Source: Ardenticatenaceae bacterium
Lineage (GTDB): Bacteria > Chloroflexota > Anaerolineae > Promineifilales > Promineifilaceae
Assembly (NCBI GenBank): GCA_030065875.1
Contig: JASJCR010000025.1
Coordinates: 1-50,355, forward strand
Direction of reading: 5' to 3'
Length of the DNA stretch: 50,355 nucleotides
The notes below the pieces were generated by a model. It was not told where the DNA came from. It ran no database searches and saw nothing but the letters and a program-made list of their open reading frames with translations. Shown piece by piece: positions 24,363 through 33,396 of the stretch (within the stretch, counting starts at the first letter, position 1; every line of letters starts with the position of its first letter). A program made the translations under genes and the position numbers.

Positions 24363-24392
24363 CTGTTAATTACCTGTTAATATCCAATTAAC
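24363..24392 (+). promoter_or_regulatory. Pho-box-like array upstream of phoX
   Basis: CTGTTAAT occurs at 24363-24370 and again at 24374-24381, and a third, weaker copy (CAATTAAC) begins at 24385. The TTAA cores are exactly 11 bases apart. On the other strand they read TTAACAG, close to the direct repeats bound by PhoP/PhoB-type regulators. The array lies about 110 bases before the phosphatase gene, so phosphate-starvation control is likely. Confidence 0.6.
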
Positions 24393-24500
24393 GAAATCAT
24401 AACCCCAATTTAGTCATCCGTTAAAAAAATTTGATTACGGTACAGCGTGGAAGAGAAACCGATCCAATGAGATTTGAGACAAAAGCATATAGGAGAGTAA

Positions 24501-26585
24501 ATGATGTGGGGTAATTCCGCAAAAGATTACGATATTTTGTCAGACGGTGGACAGGGGGAAACGTTTGCTGAAGTGGCGCGCCGGCGCTATACGAGAAGAT
24601 CAGTTTTAAAGGGGTTGGCCGCGGCCGGTGCCGCCGCTGTTGCTGGTCAGATCCCGCTGGCGAAAATGGTTGTCAGGGCTCATCAGGAAACCGCTGCAGC
24701 AGCACAAACGGCCGTTTTTCCACTCGGCTTTCAACCTATTTCCGGGGTACCTAAAACGGTGGAAATTCCGAAGGTGGCCAACGGACACACCATTCAAACA
24801 TTGATTCGCTGGGGAGATCCGATTACGGCTGCGTCTCCCGAGTTTGATCCGGAAAATTTGACCGCTGCTTCTCAAGAGCAGCAGTTTGGCTACAACTGCG
24901 ATTTTGTGGGGTATTTTCCGCTGACGCCCGGAGTTAACGAAAACAGCCGCGGAATCCTGGCCGTCAACCATGAATATACCAACCAGAACGTCATGTTTCG
25001 CAACTACGACTCTAGCACGGCAACCAAGGCTCAAGTTGACGTGGAAATGACCGCTCACGGAGTAAGTATCGTTGAAATTTGGCTGGTTAATGGGGAATGG
25101 GAGTACGTGCGGAACTCCTCTCTCAACCGCCGCTACACGGTGCTTAACAGCCCCATGATCGTGGCCGGACCGGCGGCCGGGGATGCGCTGCTGCAAACGA
25201 GTGCCGACGCCACCGGTGCCAATGTCATCGGCACCATCAACAATTGTGCCGGCGGCAAAACGCCTTGGGGGACGGTGTTGACGGCTGAAGAAAATTTCCA
25301 GAATTACTTTGGCAATGTGGATTTGATGGCTGATGGGGAAATCAAGGCCATTCACCAGCGCTACGGCCTCCAGAGCGGCGTGCCCAGATTTTACAGCTGG
25401 CTGAATCATTACGACCGCTTTGATACCGCCAAAGAGCCCAACGAATCTTTCCGCTTTGGCTGGGTGGTCGAAATTGATCCCTATGATCCGTCCTGGACTC
25501 CGCGCAAGCGAACCACTCTCGGCCGCTTTCGCCATGAAGCGGCAACAATTGTCATTTCCAAAAACAACAAAGTTGTCGCTTACACAGGTGACGACGCCCG
25601 CTTTGAGTATATGTACAAATTTGTCAGCAGCGGCAATTACACAACGGATGATCGGGTAACCAATCGGGACGGTGATTTGCTCAATGACGGCACCCTTTAC
25701 GTGGCCAAGCTCAACGATGATGGGTCCGGGACGTGGCTGCCGTTGGTGTACGGTCAAAACGGGCTGCAGGGGACGGTTAACATCGGCGGGCAGGATTACA
25801 CCTTTAATTCACAGGCGGACGTCGTGGCCAAGGTCCGCCTGGCAGCCGACTTCCTGGGGGCGACCAAAATGGACCGGCCGGAAGATATCGAGACCAATCC
25901 GGTCAACGGCAAAGTGTATGTTGCCTTGACCAACAACACCCGGCGGGACGATAACGAGACCGATGAGGCGAATCCTCGCGGCCCCAATGTCTTTGGGCAC
26001 GTGTTAGAAATCACAGAGGATGGGGACGATCATGCTGGAACCACCTTTACCTGGGATATCCTGCTGCTGGGTGGCTCGGTTGATGCCGTTGTTGAGGATG
26101 AGCGCTTCTCCGGTTTTCCGCTTGAGCAGCTCAACGCTGCCTTTAGCGGTATTTCAGCGCCAGATAATCTGACGTTTGACGACCAGGGTAATCTGTGGAT
26201 ATCAACCGACGGGCAGCCAGGCACCCTGGATTTAAATGACGGGTTGTTCGCCGTTCCGGTGGAGGGGCCACAGCGGGGGCATATCGGTCAATTTTTTAGC
26301 GGGGTAAAGGATGCGGAAATTTGCGGGCCGGAATTTACGCCGGATAATACGACGCTTTTTGTGGCGATCCAGCATCCGGGCGACGGGGGTGATTTTGACA
26401 ATCCCAGCTCGCGGTGGCCGGATTTTGATCCAAATATCCCTCCTCGGCCGTCGATTTTGGCCATCCGCACGGTCACAGCAGACGGTCAGATTGGCACCGA
26501 GAAAGTTGGCCAGCTGCCGCAACCCTATCGCATAAATATGCCAATTGTGGCGAATGGCGGCAGTTTATCAACAGACTCAGAATAG
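24501..26585 (+). CDS. phoX: Tat-exported PhoX-family alkaline phosphatase
   Basis: This 694-residue protein has a twin-arginine signal (YTRRSVLKGLAAAGAAAVAG, about residues 31-50) and the DUF839/PhoX body: YNCDFVGYFPL, ILAVNHEYTNQNVMF, CAGGKTPWGTVLTAEENFQNYF, FGWVVEIDPYDP, FRHEAA, and the late APDNLTFDDQGNLWISTDG. PhoX enzymes are Ca/Fe-dependent phosphatases releasing phosphate from organic esters outside the cytoplasm. AGGAGAG supports the start. Close to the C-terminus is MPIVANGG, similar to the tails of two other secreted proteins in this window, though here ~10 residues follow it. A Pho-box-like array lies upstream. Confidence 0.93.
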   Translation: MMWGNSAKDYDILSDGGQGETFAEVARRRYTRRSVLKGLAAAGAAAVAGQIPLAKMVVRAHQETAAAAQTAVFPLGFQPISGVPKTVEIPKVANGHTIQTLIRWGDPITAASPEFDPENLTAASQEQQFGYNCDFVGYFPLTPGVNENSRGILAVNHEYTNQNVMFRNYDSSTATKAQVDVEMTAHGVSIVEIWLVNGEWEYVRNSSLNRRYTVLNSPMIVAGPAAGDALLQTSADATGANVIGTINNCAGGKTPWGTVLTAEENFQNYFGNVDLMADGEIKAIHQRYGLQSGVPRFYSWLNHYDRFDTAKEPNESFRFGWVVEIDPYDPSWTPRKRTTLGRFRHEAATIVISKNNKVVAYTGDDARFEYMYKFVSSGNYTTDDRVTNRDGDLLNDGTLYVAKLNDDGSGTWLPLVYGQNGLQGTVNIGGQDYTFNSQADVVAKVRLAADFLGATKMDRPEDIETNPVNGKVYVALTNNTRRDDNETDEANPRGPNVFGHVLEITEDGDDHAGTTFTWDILLLGGSVDAVVEDERFSGFPLEQLNAAFSGISAPDNLTFDDQGNLWISTDGQPGTLDLNDGLFAVPVEGPQRGHIGQFFSGVKDAEICGPEFTPDNTTLFVAIQHPGDGGDFDNPSSRWPDFDPNIPPRPSILAIRTVTADGQIGTEKVGQLPQPYRINMPIVANGGSLSTDSE

Positions 26586-26595
26586 GGAGAATAAA

Positions 26596-26680
26596 TTACC
26601 TTTGCCACGGATTAGCACAGATTACCACAGATTGTGGTGTTTAATCTGTGAAAATCCGTGTTAATCTGTGGCCAAAAAAT
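26596..26680. repeat. Palindrome, GCCACGGATTA...TAATCTGTGGC, 10-nt periodic
   Basis: The left arm repeats CACGGATTAG/CACAGATTAC about every ten bases and the right arm (about 26641-26671) is its near reverse complement, bounded by GCCACGG and CTGTGGC. It lies between the convergent phoX and dps genes and could serve as a terminator for both. It is the clearest full-length copy of this class in the window. Confidence 0.75.
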
Positions 26681-26685
26681 AATTA

Positions 26686-27189
26686 TTAACCCTGGAGGTG
26701 AGCCTCCGCGAACCAGAGCAGCTTGTCGACTTCACGAGAAATTTCGGTAAACATGTCGGATGTTGATAAATCCCCCGCTTCATCCGCCTGGTGGATAGCT
26801 GCTCGCACGCCGGCCGCGTATTGGGCCCAGCGCGCCACGACGATTTTTAACATCTCTTTTCCATCAAACACATCAGCTGGAAAATCCGGAAATTCAGTTG
26901 CCCCGGCCGCCATTTGCACCGTGCCCAGGGCCGTTCCCCCTAGCGCTGTCGCTCGCTCGGCGATCATATCGCCAAAATCAAAAATGCCGTCGGCCATTTT
27001 ATCAAACAGCACGTGCAGCTGTTCAAAATAAATCCCTTTAACGTTCCAGTGGGCCTGCTTTGTTTGACTGTAAAGATCAAAAATATTGGCCAGCTGTTGA
27101 TTGCAAAGATCTACCATCTCGCGCCGAGAATCCGCCGGGAGATCAATGCTTGTGGGGTGCATCGTTCCGATTTTTGTATTTAACGTCAT
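26686..27189 (-). CDS. dps: Dps-family ferritin-like DNA-protection protein
   Basis: This 167-residue protein shows the intersubunit ferroxidase ligands of Dps: H47 (AHWNVKG), H59 and D63 (QLHVLFDKMAD), D74 and E78 (DFGDMIAERA). It oxidises Fe2+ with H2O2 and stores the iron in a 12-mer shell, protecting DNA. The N-terminus is short, without a Lys-rich DNA-binding tail. GAGGAG precedes the start on the minus strand. Confidence 0.95.
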   Translation of the reverse strand: MTLNTKIGTMHPTSIDLPADSRREMVDLCNQQLANIFDLYSQTKQAHWNVKGIYFEQLHVLFDKMADGIFDFGDMIAERATALGGTALGTVQMAAGATEFPDFPADVFDGKEMLKIVVARWAQYAAGVRAAIHQADEAGDLSTSDMFTEISREVDKLLWFAEAHLQG

Positions 27190-27501
27190 TTTGAACTCCT
27201 CATTGTATTACTTTGGTGTGTATCCTGTATTCCTTCTCTGGATTGCCATCATCAATAAAAAGAGTTTAGCCTGCCATTCTTTGAAGTACGATGGAAGGAG
27301 AAGATTCTTCTCTGCTGCTTGTGCATGGGATAGCTCGCGGATCGGTTGATTCTTGACCTGTCATCGATCTTTGCCCATAATTTTGTAAGGTTATCCTCAT
27401 ACGGGGACCCTTGAAATACTGATATTAAGGGAAATGGGTTAGAGTTGAGTTCACCACGGAATAAACACGGATTTTCACGGGTTAAGTAGGTCACTGTTCA
27501 A
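27190..27501. other. 312-bp divergent intergenic region, no gene
   Basis: This region separates the divergent dps and class V genes and must hold both promoters, but I see no convincing -35/-10 pair. A short single-arm fragment of the CACGGA repeat class (CACCACGGAATAAACACGGA, 27452 on) lies near the class V side. Nothing coding is supported. Confidence 0.4.
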
Positions 27502-27561
27502 ATGGTTGACTTTACAAAACACAGTGATTCAGCGCGATGCAAACTAAAAAGGAAACGATTC

Positions 27562-29076
27562 ATGATTATCCCCGAGCATAAAATTGACCGATGTTATCCT
27601 TTGGAGGCGGCGCCTCAAGCCTTTACCGCCTTTCAAGCAGCTTACCCAACTTTTAAGCAAACCAGCATGCTTGATGATTGGCGAACGACAGAATATGGAC
27701 GCCTGGATGCACACAAACAAATTTACCTTGACTACACCGGTGGGGGCTTATACGGAGAATCTCAACTCAAAAATCACCTCGGCTTACTGGCGAATGGTGT
27801 TTTCGGAAATCCCCACTCAAACAATCCTACTTCTTTAGCGATGACCCACCTGGTGGAAGAGGCCCGTCAGCGAGTTCTGGATTATTTCAAGGCCGGTGAT
27901 GAGTATCTGGCCATATTTACCCTGAACGCCAGTGGCGCTCTCAAGCTGGTCGGGGAAGCGTATCCATTTGCCGCGGAGAGTCGTTACTTACTTTCTTTTG
28001 ACAATCACAATTCCGTTAACGGCATTCGCCAGTTTGCTCAACAAAAAGGAGCAGCCGTCACCTACTTGCCGTTAACCCGGCCGAATTTGCGACTTGACCC
28101 AGCCCAGGTTGAAGCGCAATTGGCCCAAGCTGATCGCCGGGTTCCGAATTTGTTCGCTTTTCCGGCTCAATCAAACTTTAGCGGGGTAAAGCATCCGCTT
28201 TCACTCATTGAGATGGGGAAAAGGTATGGGTGGGATGTCCTGCTTGATGCGGCCGCTTTTGTGCCAACCAATCCGCTGGATCTTCAGCAGGTGCAGCCGG
28301 ATTTTGTTTCGGTTTCTTTTTACAAAATGTTTGGTTATCCGACCGGGATTGGGGCGCTGCTGATTCATAAACGGGCTTTTTCCCGTCTACAGCGGCCGTG
28401 GTTTGCTGGTGGCACGGTAAATTTTGCTTCTGTACATGGGAAAGAGCATATATTTGCTCCCAACGAGGCGGCCTTTGAAGACGGCACCGTGAATTATCTT
28501 CATATTCCGGCCGTTAAAATCGGGCTTGATCATCTCACTGAAGTGGGCATCGAAACGGTGCGGGAACGGGTTGAATGTTTAACCGGCTGGCTGCTGCAGC
28601 AGCTGGCCAGCTTGGCCCACAGCAACGGGAAGCCGATGGTTCGGATTTATGGTCCGATTCGCAACGAGATGCGCGGAGGGACGGTGACGCTAAATTTTTA
28701 CGATCCTGAGGGGCGCCTGCTTGATTATCGACGGATCGAAGAGCTGGCCAATGTTGAAGGTATATCGCTGCGTACCGGGTGTTTTTGTAATCCCGGTGCG
28801 GGAGAGATCGCGGAATCGATTACGGCCGAAGATGTGCAGGCCGGGATAGAGGAGTTGGGTTTGGACCTGTCGCTGCCCCGATTTTTGAAAGTGATTGAGA
28901 CGCGGGGGAACAAAAGCGCCGGAGCGATTCGGGTTTCATTGGGGATTGCCTCCAATTTTGCGGATGTCTATGCTTTTATGCGTTTTGCAGAAGGGTTTCG
29001 AGACCAGACCAACCTGAGTATCGGTCAGGTTACGTTTGACATCGAAAATTGCCGTATCATTCGCGACGGGAGCTAA
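27562..29076 (+). CDS. Class V aminotransferase-fold protein, MoCo-sulfurase-like
   Basis: This 504-residue fold-type I PLP protein contains YLDYTGGGLYGESQLKNHL near the start, FTLNASGALKLVGEAYPF, the lysine segment VSFYKMFGYPTGIGALL (PLP Schiff base) and the late LRTGCFCNPGAGE loop with Cys residues for persulfide chemistry. This matches the aminotransferase half of eukaryotic molybdenum-cofactor sulfurase and bacterial relatives. The MOSC half is absent. The ATG at 27562 is preferred because AAAAAGGAAACG precedes it; an in-frame ATG at 27502 has none. Cysteine desulfurase activity is likely, the acceptor unknown. Confidence 0.85.
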   Translation: MIIPEHKIDRCYPLEAAPQAFTAFQAAYPTFKQTSMLDDWRTTEYGRLDAHKQIYLDYTGGGLYGESQLKNHLGLLANGVFGNPHSNNPTSLAMTHLVEEARQRVLDYFKAGDEYLAIFTLNASGALKLVGEAYPFAAESRYLLSFDNHNSVNGIRQFAQQKGAAVTYLPLTRPNLRLDPAQVEAQLAQADRRVPNLFAFPAQSNFSGVKHPLSLIEMGKRYGWDVLLDAAAFVPTNPLDLQQVQPDFVSVSFYKMFGYPTGIGALLIHKRAFSRLQRPWFAGGTVNFASVHGKEHIFAPNEAAFEDGTVNYLHIPAVKIGLDHLTEVGIETVRERVECLTGWLLQQLASLAHSNGKPMVRIYGPIRNEMRGGTVTLNFYDPEGRLLDYRRIEELANVEGISLRTGCFCNPGAGEIAESITAEDVQAGIEELGLDLSLPRFLKVIETRGNKSAGAIRVSLGIASNFADVYAFMRFAEGFRDQTNLSIGQVTFDIENCRIIRDGS

Positions 29077-29141
29077 AAGGTCGACAGGCTCCCCTCCTCG
29101 ACTTGGGGAGGGGAGGGGGGAGGGGTCTACTCACAAATCCA

Positions 29142-29196
29142 TTGACGCCGCTTTTTTTCTTTGCTATACTTTTTAAGTATGTTTAATGAACTTACT
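29142..29196 (+). promoter_or_regulatory. Promoter and operator of the ROK regulator gene
   Basis: TTGACG (29142-29147), a 17-base spacer and TATACT (29165-29170) form a good sigma-70 promoter. Right after it lies an imperfect inverted repeat at 29176-29196, with halves AGTATGTT and AACTTACT, resembling ROK/XylR-type operators. This placement suggests autorepression. Confidence 0.6.
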
Positions 29197-29211
29197 AAGT
29201 CGTGAGGATAT

Positions 29212-30402
29212 ATGCCCTCGTCGCCAGTCGCCGCTAAAAAAGCCACCCGCCAACACACCAAACAACATAATACCCGCCTGGTCCTGAAAACGATTTATGA
29301 GACCGGAGACGTCAGTCGGGCCGAGCTGGCTCGCAAAACCAGCCTGACCCGGGCGACCGTGTCCAGCATTGTCAGCGATTTAATTGAGGATGGCCTCGTT
29401 GAAGAAACCGGTCAGGGACCCTCACTCGGGGGCAAACCGCCCATTCTCCTCAACCTGGCTGATAATGCCCGCCAGCTTATTTGCCTTGACCTGGGTAGTG
29501 GTCAATTTGTCGGCAGCGTCGTCAACTTGCGCGGCCGTTTTGTCCATCAAATTGAAATACCCACCGACAACTGCACCGGTGATGAGGCGCTGGCCGTTGT
29601 TTTTGACCTGATTGAACAACTCATGTCTAGAGCGACCGCCCCCATTTTGGGGATCGCCCTGGGCAGCCCTGGCTTAATCGATACGCGAGCGGGGGTCATT
29701 CAGCATGCGGTGAACCTCGACTGGCATGAACTGCCCCTGCAGCAGCTGCTCGAAGAGCGTTTTGACTGTCCTGCTTATGTGGCCAACGACAGCCACCTGG
29801 CCGCCCTGGCTGAATATTCTTTTGGCGATGGTCGGATGGACAACCTGGTCCTGATCAAGATGAGTCACGGCCTAGGTTCAGGGATTGTTTTAAACGGCCG
29901 CCTCTTCTATGGGGAAGGATTTGGTGCAGGTGAAATTGGTCACGTCACCGTGGTTGAAAACGGTCTTCCATGCTCCTGCGGCAATACGGGCTGCCTGGAA
30001 ACGGTGGCCAGCATTCGGGCCATGGTCCAGCAGGCCCAGCGGCTGGCTGAAGCGCATCCCCATTCGCTTTTAAATGACGAACCGGTGACCTGGTCTAGCC
30101 TGTGCCGAGCTTATCGCGCGGCCGATCCCCAAGCTGAACAAATTATTGAACTGGCTGCTGACAAAATCGGTTTGGCAGTGGCCAACCTGGTCGGCGTTTT
30201 AAACGTCAGACACATTCGACTGTCCGGATCAATAGCTGATTTAGGTGAAGATTTTTTGGTTCGCGTCAAAAACAGCATGCGTGGACGGGTTTTCCCCATT
30301 TTGGCGGCAGATACCGTGCTGGCGTATGCCACATCAGGGACAAACCTGGTGTTGCTGGGGGCTTCGGCACTGATTTTGAGTCAGGATCTGGGCGTCATTT
30401 AA
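29212..30402 (+). CDS. ROK-family transcriptional repressor (NagC/XylR type)
   Basis: This 396-residue protein has an N-terminal winged helix (VSRAELARKTSLTRATVSSI, about residues 30-50) and a ROK domain. The zinc-binding motif CSCGNTGCLE (about residues 256-265) is complete. The phosphate-binding loop reads DLGSGQ and not the DxGGT of sugar kinases, so it should bind a sugar without phosphorylating it. Being the first gene of an amino-sugar import and catabolism cluster, it probably senses GlcNAc or a derivative and controls the genes at 30637-39964 as well as itself. Confidence 0.9.
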   Translation: MPSSPVAAKKATRQHTKQHNTRLVLKTIYETGDVSRAELARKTSLTRATVSSIVSDLIEDGLVEETGQGPSLGGKPPILLNLADNARQLICLDLGSGQFVGSVVNLRGRFVHQIEIPTDNCTGDEALAVVFDLIEQLMSRATAPILGIALGSPGLIDTRAGVIQHAVNLDWHELPLQQLLEERFDCPAYVANDSHLAALAEYSFGDGRMDNLVLIKMSHGLGSGIVLNGRLFYGEGFGAGEIGHVTVVENGLPCSCGNTGCLETVASIRAMVQQAQRLAEAHPHSLLNDEPVTWSSLCRAYRAADPQAEQIIELAADKIGLAVANLVGVLNVRHIRLSGSIADLGEDFLVRVKNSMRGRVFPILAADTVLAYATSGTNLVLLGASALILSQDLGVI

Positions 30403-30409
30403 AAGAAGA

Positions 30410-30590
30410 CAACGTCACCTTGCAGCTACCAACTCCAAAATGTGACGTTGCCCATGATGAAAGGAGGTGATTCCTCTGGTCAAAAATAATACCGCAAATT
30501 CACGGCGTTTTCGAAATTCTATCCTTTGGGATGACTCTCTCGCTGATGTTCGCCATGTGAAAACCCGTGCCTCACTCTGATGAGAGAGTC
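30410..30590 (+). promoter_or_regulatory. Structured leader before the solute-binding protein gene
   Basis: Two stems flank this stretch: CAACGTCAC (30410-30418) with GTGACGTTG (30442-30450), and GACTCTCTC (30533-30541) with GAGAGAGTC (30582-30590). Between them at 30460-30470 lies AAAGGAGGTGA, a full match to the anti-Shine-Dalgarno of 16S rRNA, yet no ATG, GTG or TTG follows at a normal distance. A frame open to TGA at 30578-30580 runs through the region. It may be a regulatory leader or the remnant of a gene; neither stem is followed by a T-run. Confidence 0.4.
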
Positions 30591-30636
30591 AAATAACCAC
30601 ACCCCCGCCCATTCGTGGGGAGAAGGAGAGATTAAA

Positions 30637-33342
30637 ATGAAGAAAATATTCCTGTTTTTGACGGCCTTTTTTTTAATGGCGACCTTGATCGCCTGTGGTT
30701 CTCGCCCCCAGGCGGAAGAGGCCCCTGAAGAAGAGCCGGTCACGGAAACAACCGAAACGGAAGAGACCGCTGAGGGGGAAACCGAAGAAGCCCCTGAAGA
30801 AGAGGCGGCCGAGCCGGAAGAGGTTGACATAGTAGAAGGGACCTTTTTAGAGCGTGCCAAAAATGGGGAATTTTCCGGCAGCTCGGTGACGGTATTTGGC
30901 AAATGGACCGAGGCGGAAGGGGACAACTTTGTCGCTGCTCTTGCCCCGTTTGAAGAAGCCACCGGCATTGATGTTGAGTATGAAGGCTCCTCCGAATTTG
31001 AAACACTCATCACGGTGCGAGTTGAAGGGGGAGATGCTCCCGACATCGCCGGTTTTCCCCAGCCTGGCTTGATGGCTCAATTTGTGTCTGAAGGAGCTAT
31101 TCCAGACCATGCTGCCTTTTTAGATGCGGCAGCGCTGGGTGAAAATTACAGCGACGCCTGGATTGATCTGGCGACGGTCAACGGCCAGCTGTCCGGCGTA
31201 TTTTATCGCGCCAGCACCAAGAGCATCGTCTGGTATCCGGTTCAGGCGTTTGAAGACGCCGGTTACGAGATCCCGCAAACGTGGGATGAACTCATCGCCT
31301 TAAGCGACCAGATCGTGGCCGATGGCGGCACGCCATGGTGCGTCAGCATGGAACATGGCGGAGTCACCGGGTGGGTGGCCACCGACTGGATCGAGGATGT
31401 GCTGCTGCGGACGGCCCCGCCCGAAGTGTACGATCAATGGGTTAATCATGAGATTCCCTTTGACTCACCGGAAATCATCAATGCGGCCGACATTGTGGGT
31501 GACATCTGGTTTAATGAAGATTACGTTTACGGTGGCTCGACCGGCATTTTGACGATCTGGGTGGGCGATACGCAAACGCCGATGTTTGATGAAGCAGGTC
31601 CGCAATGCTGGATGCATCGTCAGGCCGGCTGGATCCCTGATTTTTGGCCGGAAGGTACAGAGCCGGGTGTGGACAGCTCGTTTTTCTATCTGCCGCCCAT
31701 TGATGAAGCGTATGGTCAGCCGGTTTTAGGCGGTGGCGATGTGTTCTCCGGTTTTAACGATCGTCCCGAAACAGCCGCCCTGCTTGAATACCTATCTTTA
31801 TCTGAAGGGGCTGAAGTGTGGGTGAAAAACGGCGGCTTTATTTCTCCTAACCGGGCGGTTCCGGCCGACTGGTACGGCAATTACGTCGACCAGGCTCAGG
31901 CGGAGATTTTGCAAGGGGCAACGACGCTTCGTTTTGATGCTTCAGACCTGATGCCGGCCGAAGTGGGTGCCGGTACCTTCTGGAGCGGCATGGTCGATTG
32001 GGTCAGTGCGGATGGCACCAACACCGCAGAGGTGTTCCAGGGGATCGAAGCGAGCTGGCCCAGTATGGAAACCGGATTAGGCGGTACAGGAGATGCTGAA
32101 GAAGAGGCCGTCGCTTATGAACATCTGGCCATGGCGGAAGCGGGTGAATTGGCCGGCACAGAAGTGACGATATTTGGCAAATGGACTGAAGGGGAAGAAG
32201 AGGCATTTGTCAATACCCTGGCCGATTTTGCCGACCGGACCGGGATCGATATCAAATATGAAGGTTCCTCCGAATTTGAAACGCTCATTACGGTGCGGGT
32301 CGAAGGGGGAGATGCTCCCGACATCGCTGGCTTCCCCCAGCCTGGTTTGATGGCTGAATTTGTTCGTGATGGCGATGTCGTGGATTTGGGAGAAAACCTG
32401 GATATCGACCAGCTTTCGGCCGACTACAGCGACGCCTGGATCGATCTGGCGACCGTGGATGATCAGCTGTCCGGCGTCTTTTTCCGGGCCAGCACCAAGA
32501 GCATCGTCTGGTATCCGGTGCAGGCGTTTGAAGATGCCGGTTACGAGATTCCGCAAACGTGGGATGAACTGCTTGCGCTGAGCGATCAGATCGTGGCCGA
32601 TGGGGGCACGCCGTGGTGCGTCAGCATGGAACATGGCGGAGTCACCGGTTGGGTAGCCACCGACTGGATTGAAGATGTGCTGCTGCGGACGGCCCCTCCT
32701 GAGGTGTACGATCAATGGGTCAATCACGAGATTCCCTTTGATTCGCCGGAAATCATCAATGCGGCTGACATTGTGGGCGACATCTGGTTTAACGAAGATT
32801 ACGTCTATGGCGGCACCACCGGTATTTTGACGATCTGGGTGGGCGATACGCAAACGCCGATGTTTGATGAAGCAGGTCCGCAATGCTGGATGCATCGTCA
32901 GGCCGGCTGGATCCCTGATTTTTGGCCGGAGGGCACAGAGCCGGGTGTGGACAGCTCGTTTTTCTATTTACCCCCAATTGATGAAGCATATGGTCAGCCG
33001 GTTTTAGGTGGTGGCGATGTTTTTGCCGCCTTTGATGATCGACCGGAAGTGCTGGCGGTAATCGAATATTTAGCCACGGCCGATGCCGCCAGGGGCTGGA
33101 TCGAAGCCGGTGGATTTATTTCACCAAACCGCAGCGTGCCAACTGACTGGTACGGCAATTACGTCGACCAGGCTCAGGCGGAGATTTTGCAAGGGGCAAC
33201 CACGCTTCGCTTTGATGCTTCAGACTTGATGCCGGCCGAAGTGGGTGCTGGCACCTTCTGGAGCGGCATGGTGGACTGGGTCAGCGGTGCAGAGACCGCG
33301 GACGTTTTCCAGCAAATTGAAGAAAGCTGGCCTGAATCCTGA
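30637..33342 (+). CDS. Extracellular sugar-binding lipoprotein with two tandem binding domains
   Basis: This 901-residue protein has a lipoprotein signal with lipobox LIAC (C20), a Glu/Thr-rich linker (residues 23-65), and two complete family 1 solute-binding domains at about residues 81-486 and 507-901. Each begins VT(V/I)FGKWTE and ends with VDWVS...W. The repeat period is 1278 bp (426 residues). For about 175 residues in the middle the two copies differ at only two positions, while the DNA has several silent changes. A normal protein of this family has one such domain. The start at 30637 follows GGAGAG; an in-frame ATG at 30580 would bury the signal peptide. It feeds the permeases that follow. 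Confidence 0.93.
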   Translation: MKKIFLFLTAFFLMATLIACGSRPQAEEAPEEEPVTETTETEETAEGETEEAPEEEAAEPEEVDIVEGTFLERAKNGEFSGSSVTVFGKWTEAEGDNFVAALAPFEEATGIDVEYEGSSEFETLITVRVEGGDAPDIAGFPQPGLMAQFVSEGAIPDHAAFLDAAALGENYSDAWIDLATVNGQLSGVFYRASTKSIVWYPVQAFEDAGYEIPQTWDELIALSDQIVADGGTPWCVSMEHGGVTGWVATDWIEDVLLRTAPPEVYDQWVNHEIPFDSPEIINAADIVGDIWFNEDYVYGGSTGILTIWVGDTQTPMFDEAGPQCWMHRQAGWIPDFWPEGTEPGVDSSFFYLPPIDEAYGQPVLGGGDVFSGFNDRPETAALLEYLSLSEGAEVWVKNGGFISPNRAVPADWYGNYVDQAQAEILQGATTLRFDASDLMPAEVGAGTFWSGMVDWVSADGTNTAEVFQGIEASWPSMETGLGGTGDAEEEAVAYEHLAMAEAGELAGTEVTIFGKWTEGEEEAFVNTLADFADRTGIDIKYEGSSEFETLITVRVEGGDAPDIAGFPQPGLMAEFVRDGDVVDLGENLDIDQLSADYSDAWIDLATVDDQLSGVFFRASTKSIVWYPVQAFEDAGYEIPQTWDELLALSDQIVADGGTPWCVSMEHGGVTGWVATDWIEDVLLRTAPPEVYDQWVNHEIPFDSPEIINAADIVGDIWFNEDYVYGGTTGILTIWVGDTQTPMFDEAGPQCWMHRQAGWIPDFWPEGTEPGVDSSFFYLPPIDEAYGQPVLGGGDVFAAFDDRPEVLAVIEYLATADAARGWIEAGGFISPNRSVPTDWYGNYVDQAQAEILQGATTLRFDASDLMPAEVGAGTFWSGMVDWVSGAETADVFQQIEESWPES

Positions 33343-33347
33343 TAATT

Positions 33348-33383
33348 GTGATGTGGCCCGCAATTCATCGCGGGCCACATCAC
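33348..33383 (+). other. 14-bp perfect hairpin between binding protein and permease genes
   Basis: GTGATGTGGCCCGC (33348-33361) and GCGGGCCACATCAC (33370-33383) form a perfect stem with an eight-base loop and no T-run. Such hairpins after binding-protein genes usually protect the upstream mRNA, so that more binding protein than permease is made. Confidence 0.7.
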
Positions 33384-33396
33384 ATTGAAGTAAAAC

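Noticed and set aside
24606..25757. 383-codon minus-strand open frame
   Set aside because: It is antisense to phoX, with a composition of a shadow frame (many His/Arg/Gly) and no motif.
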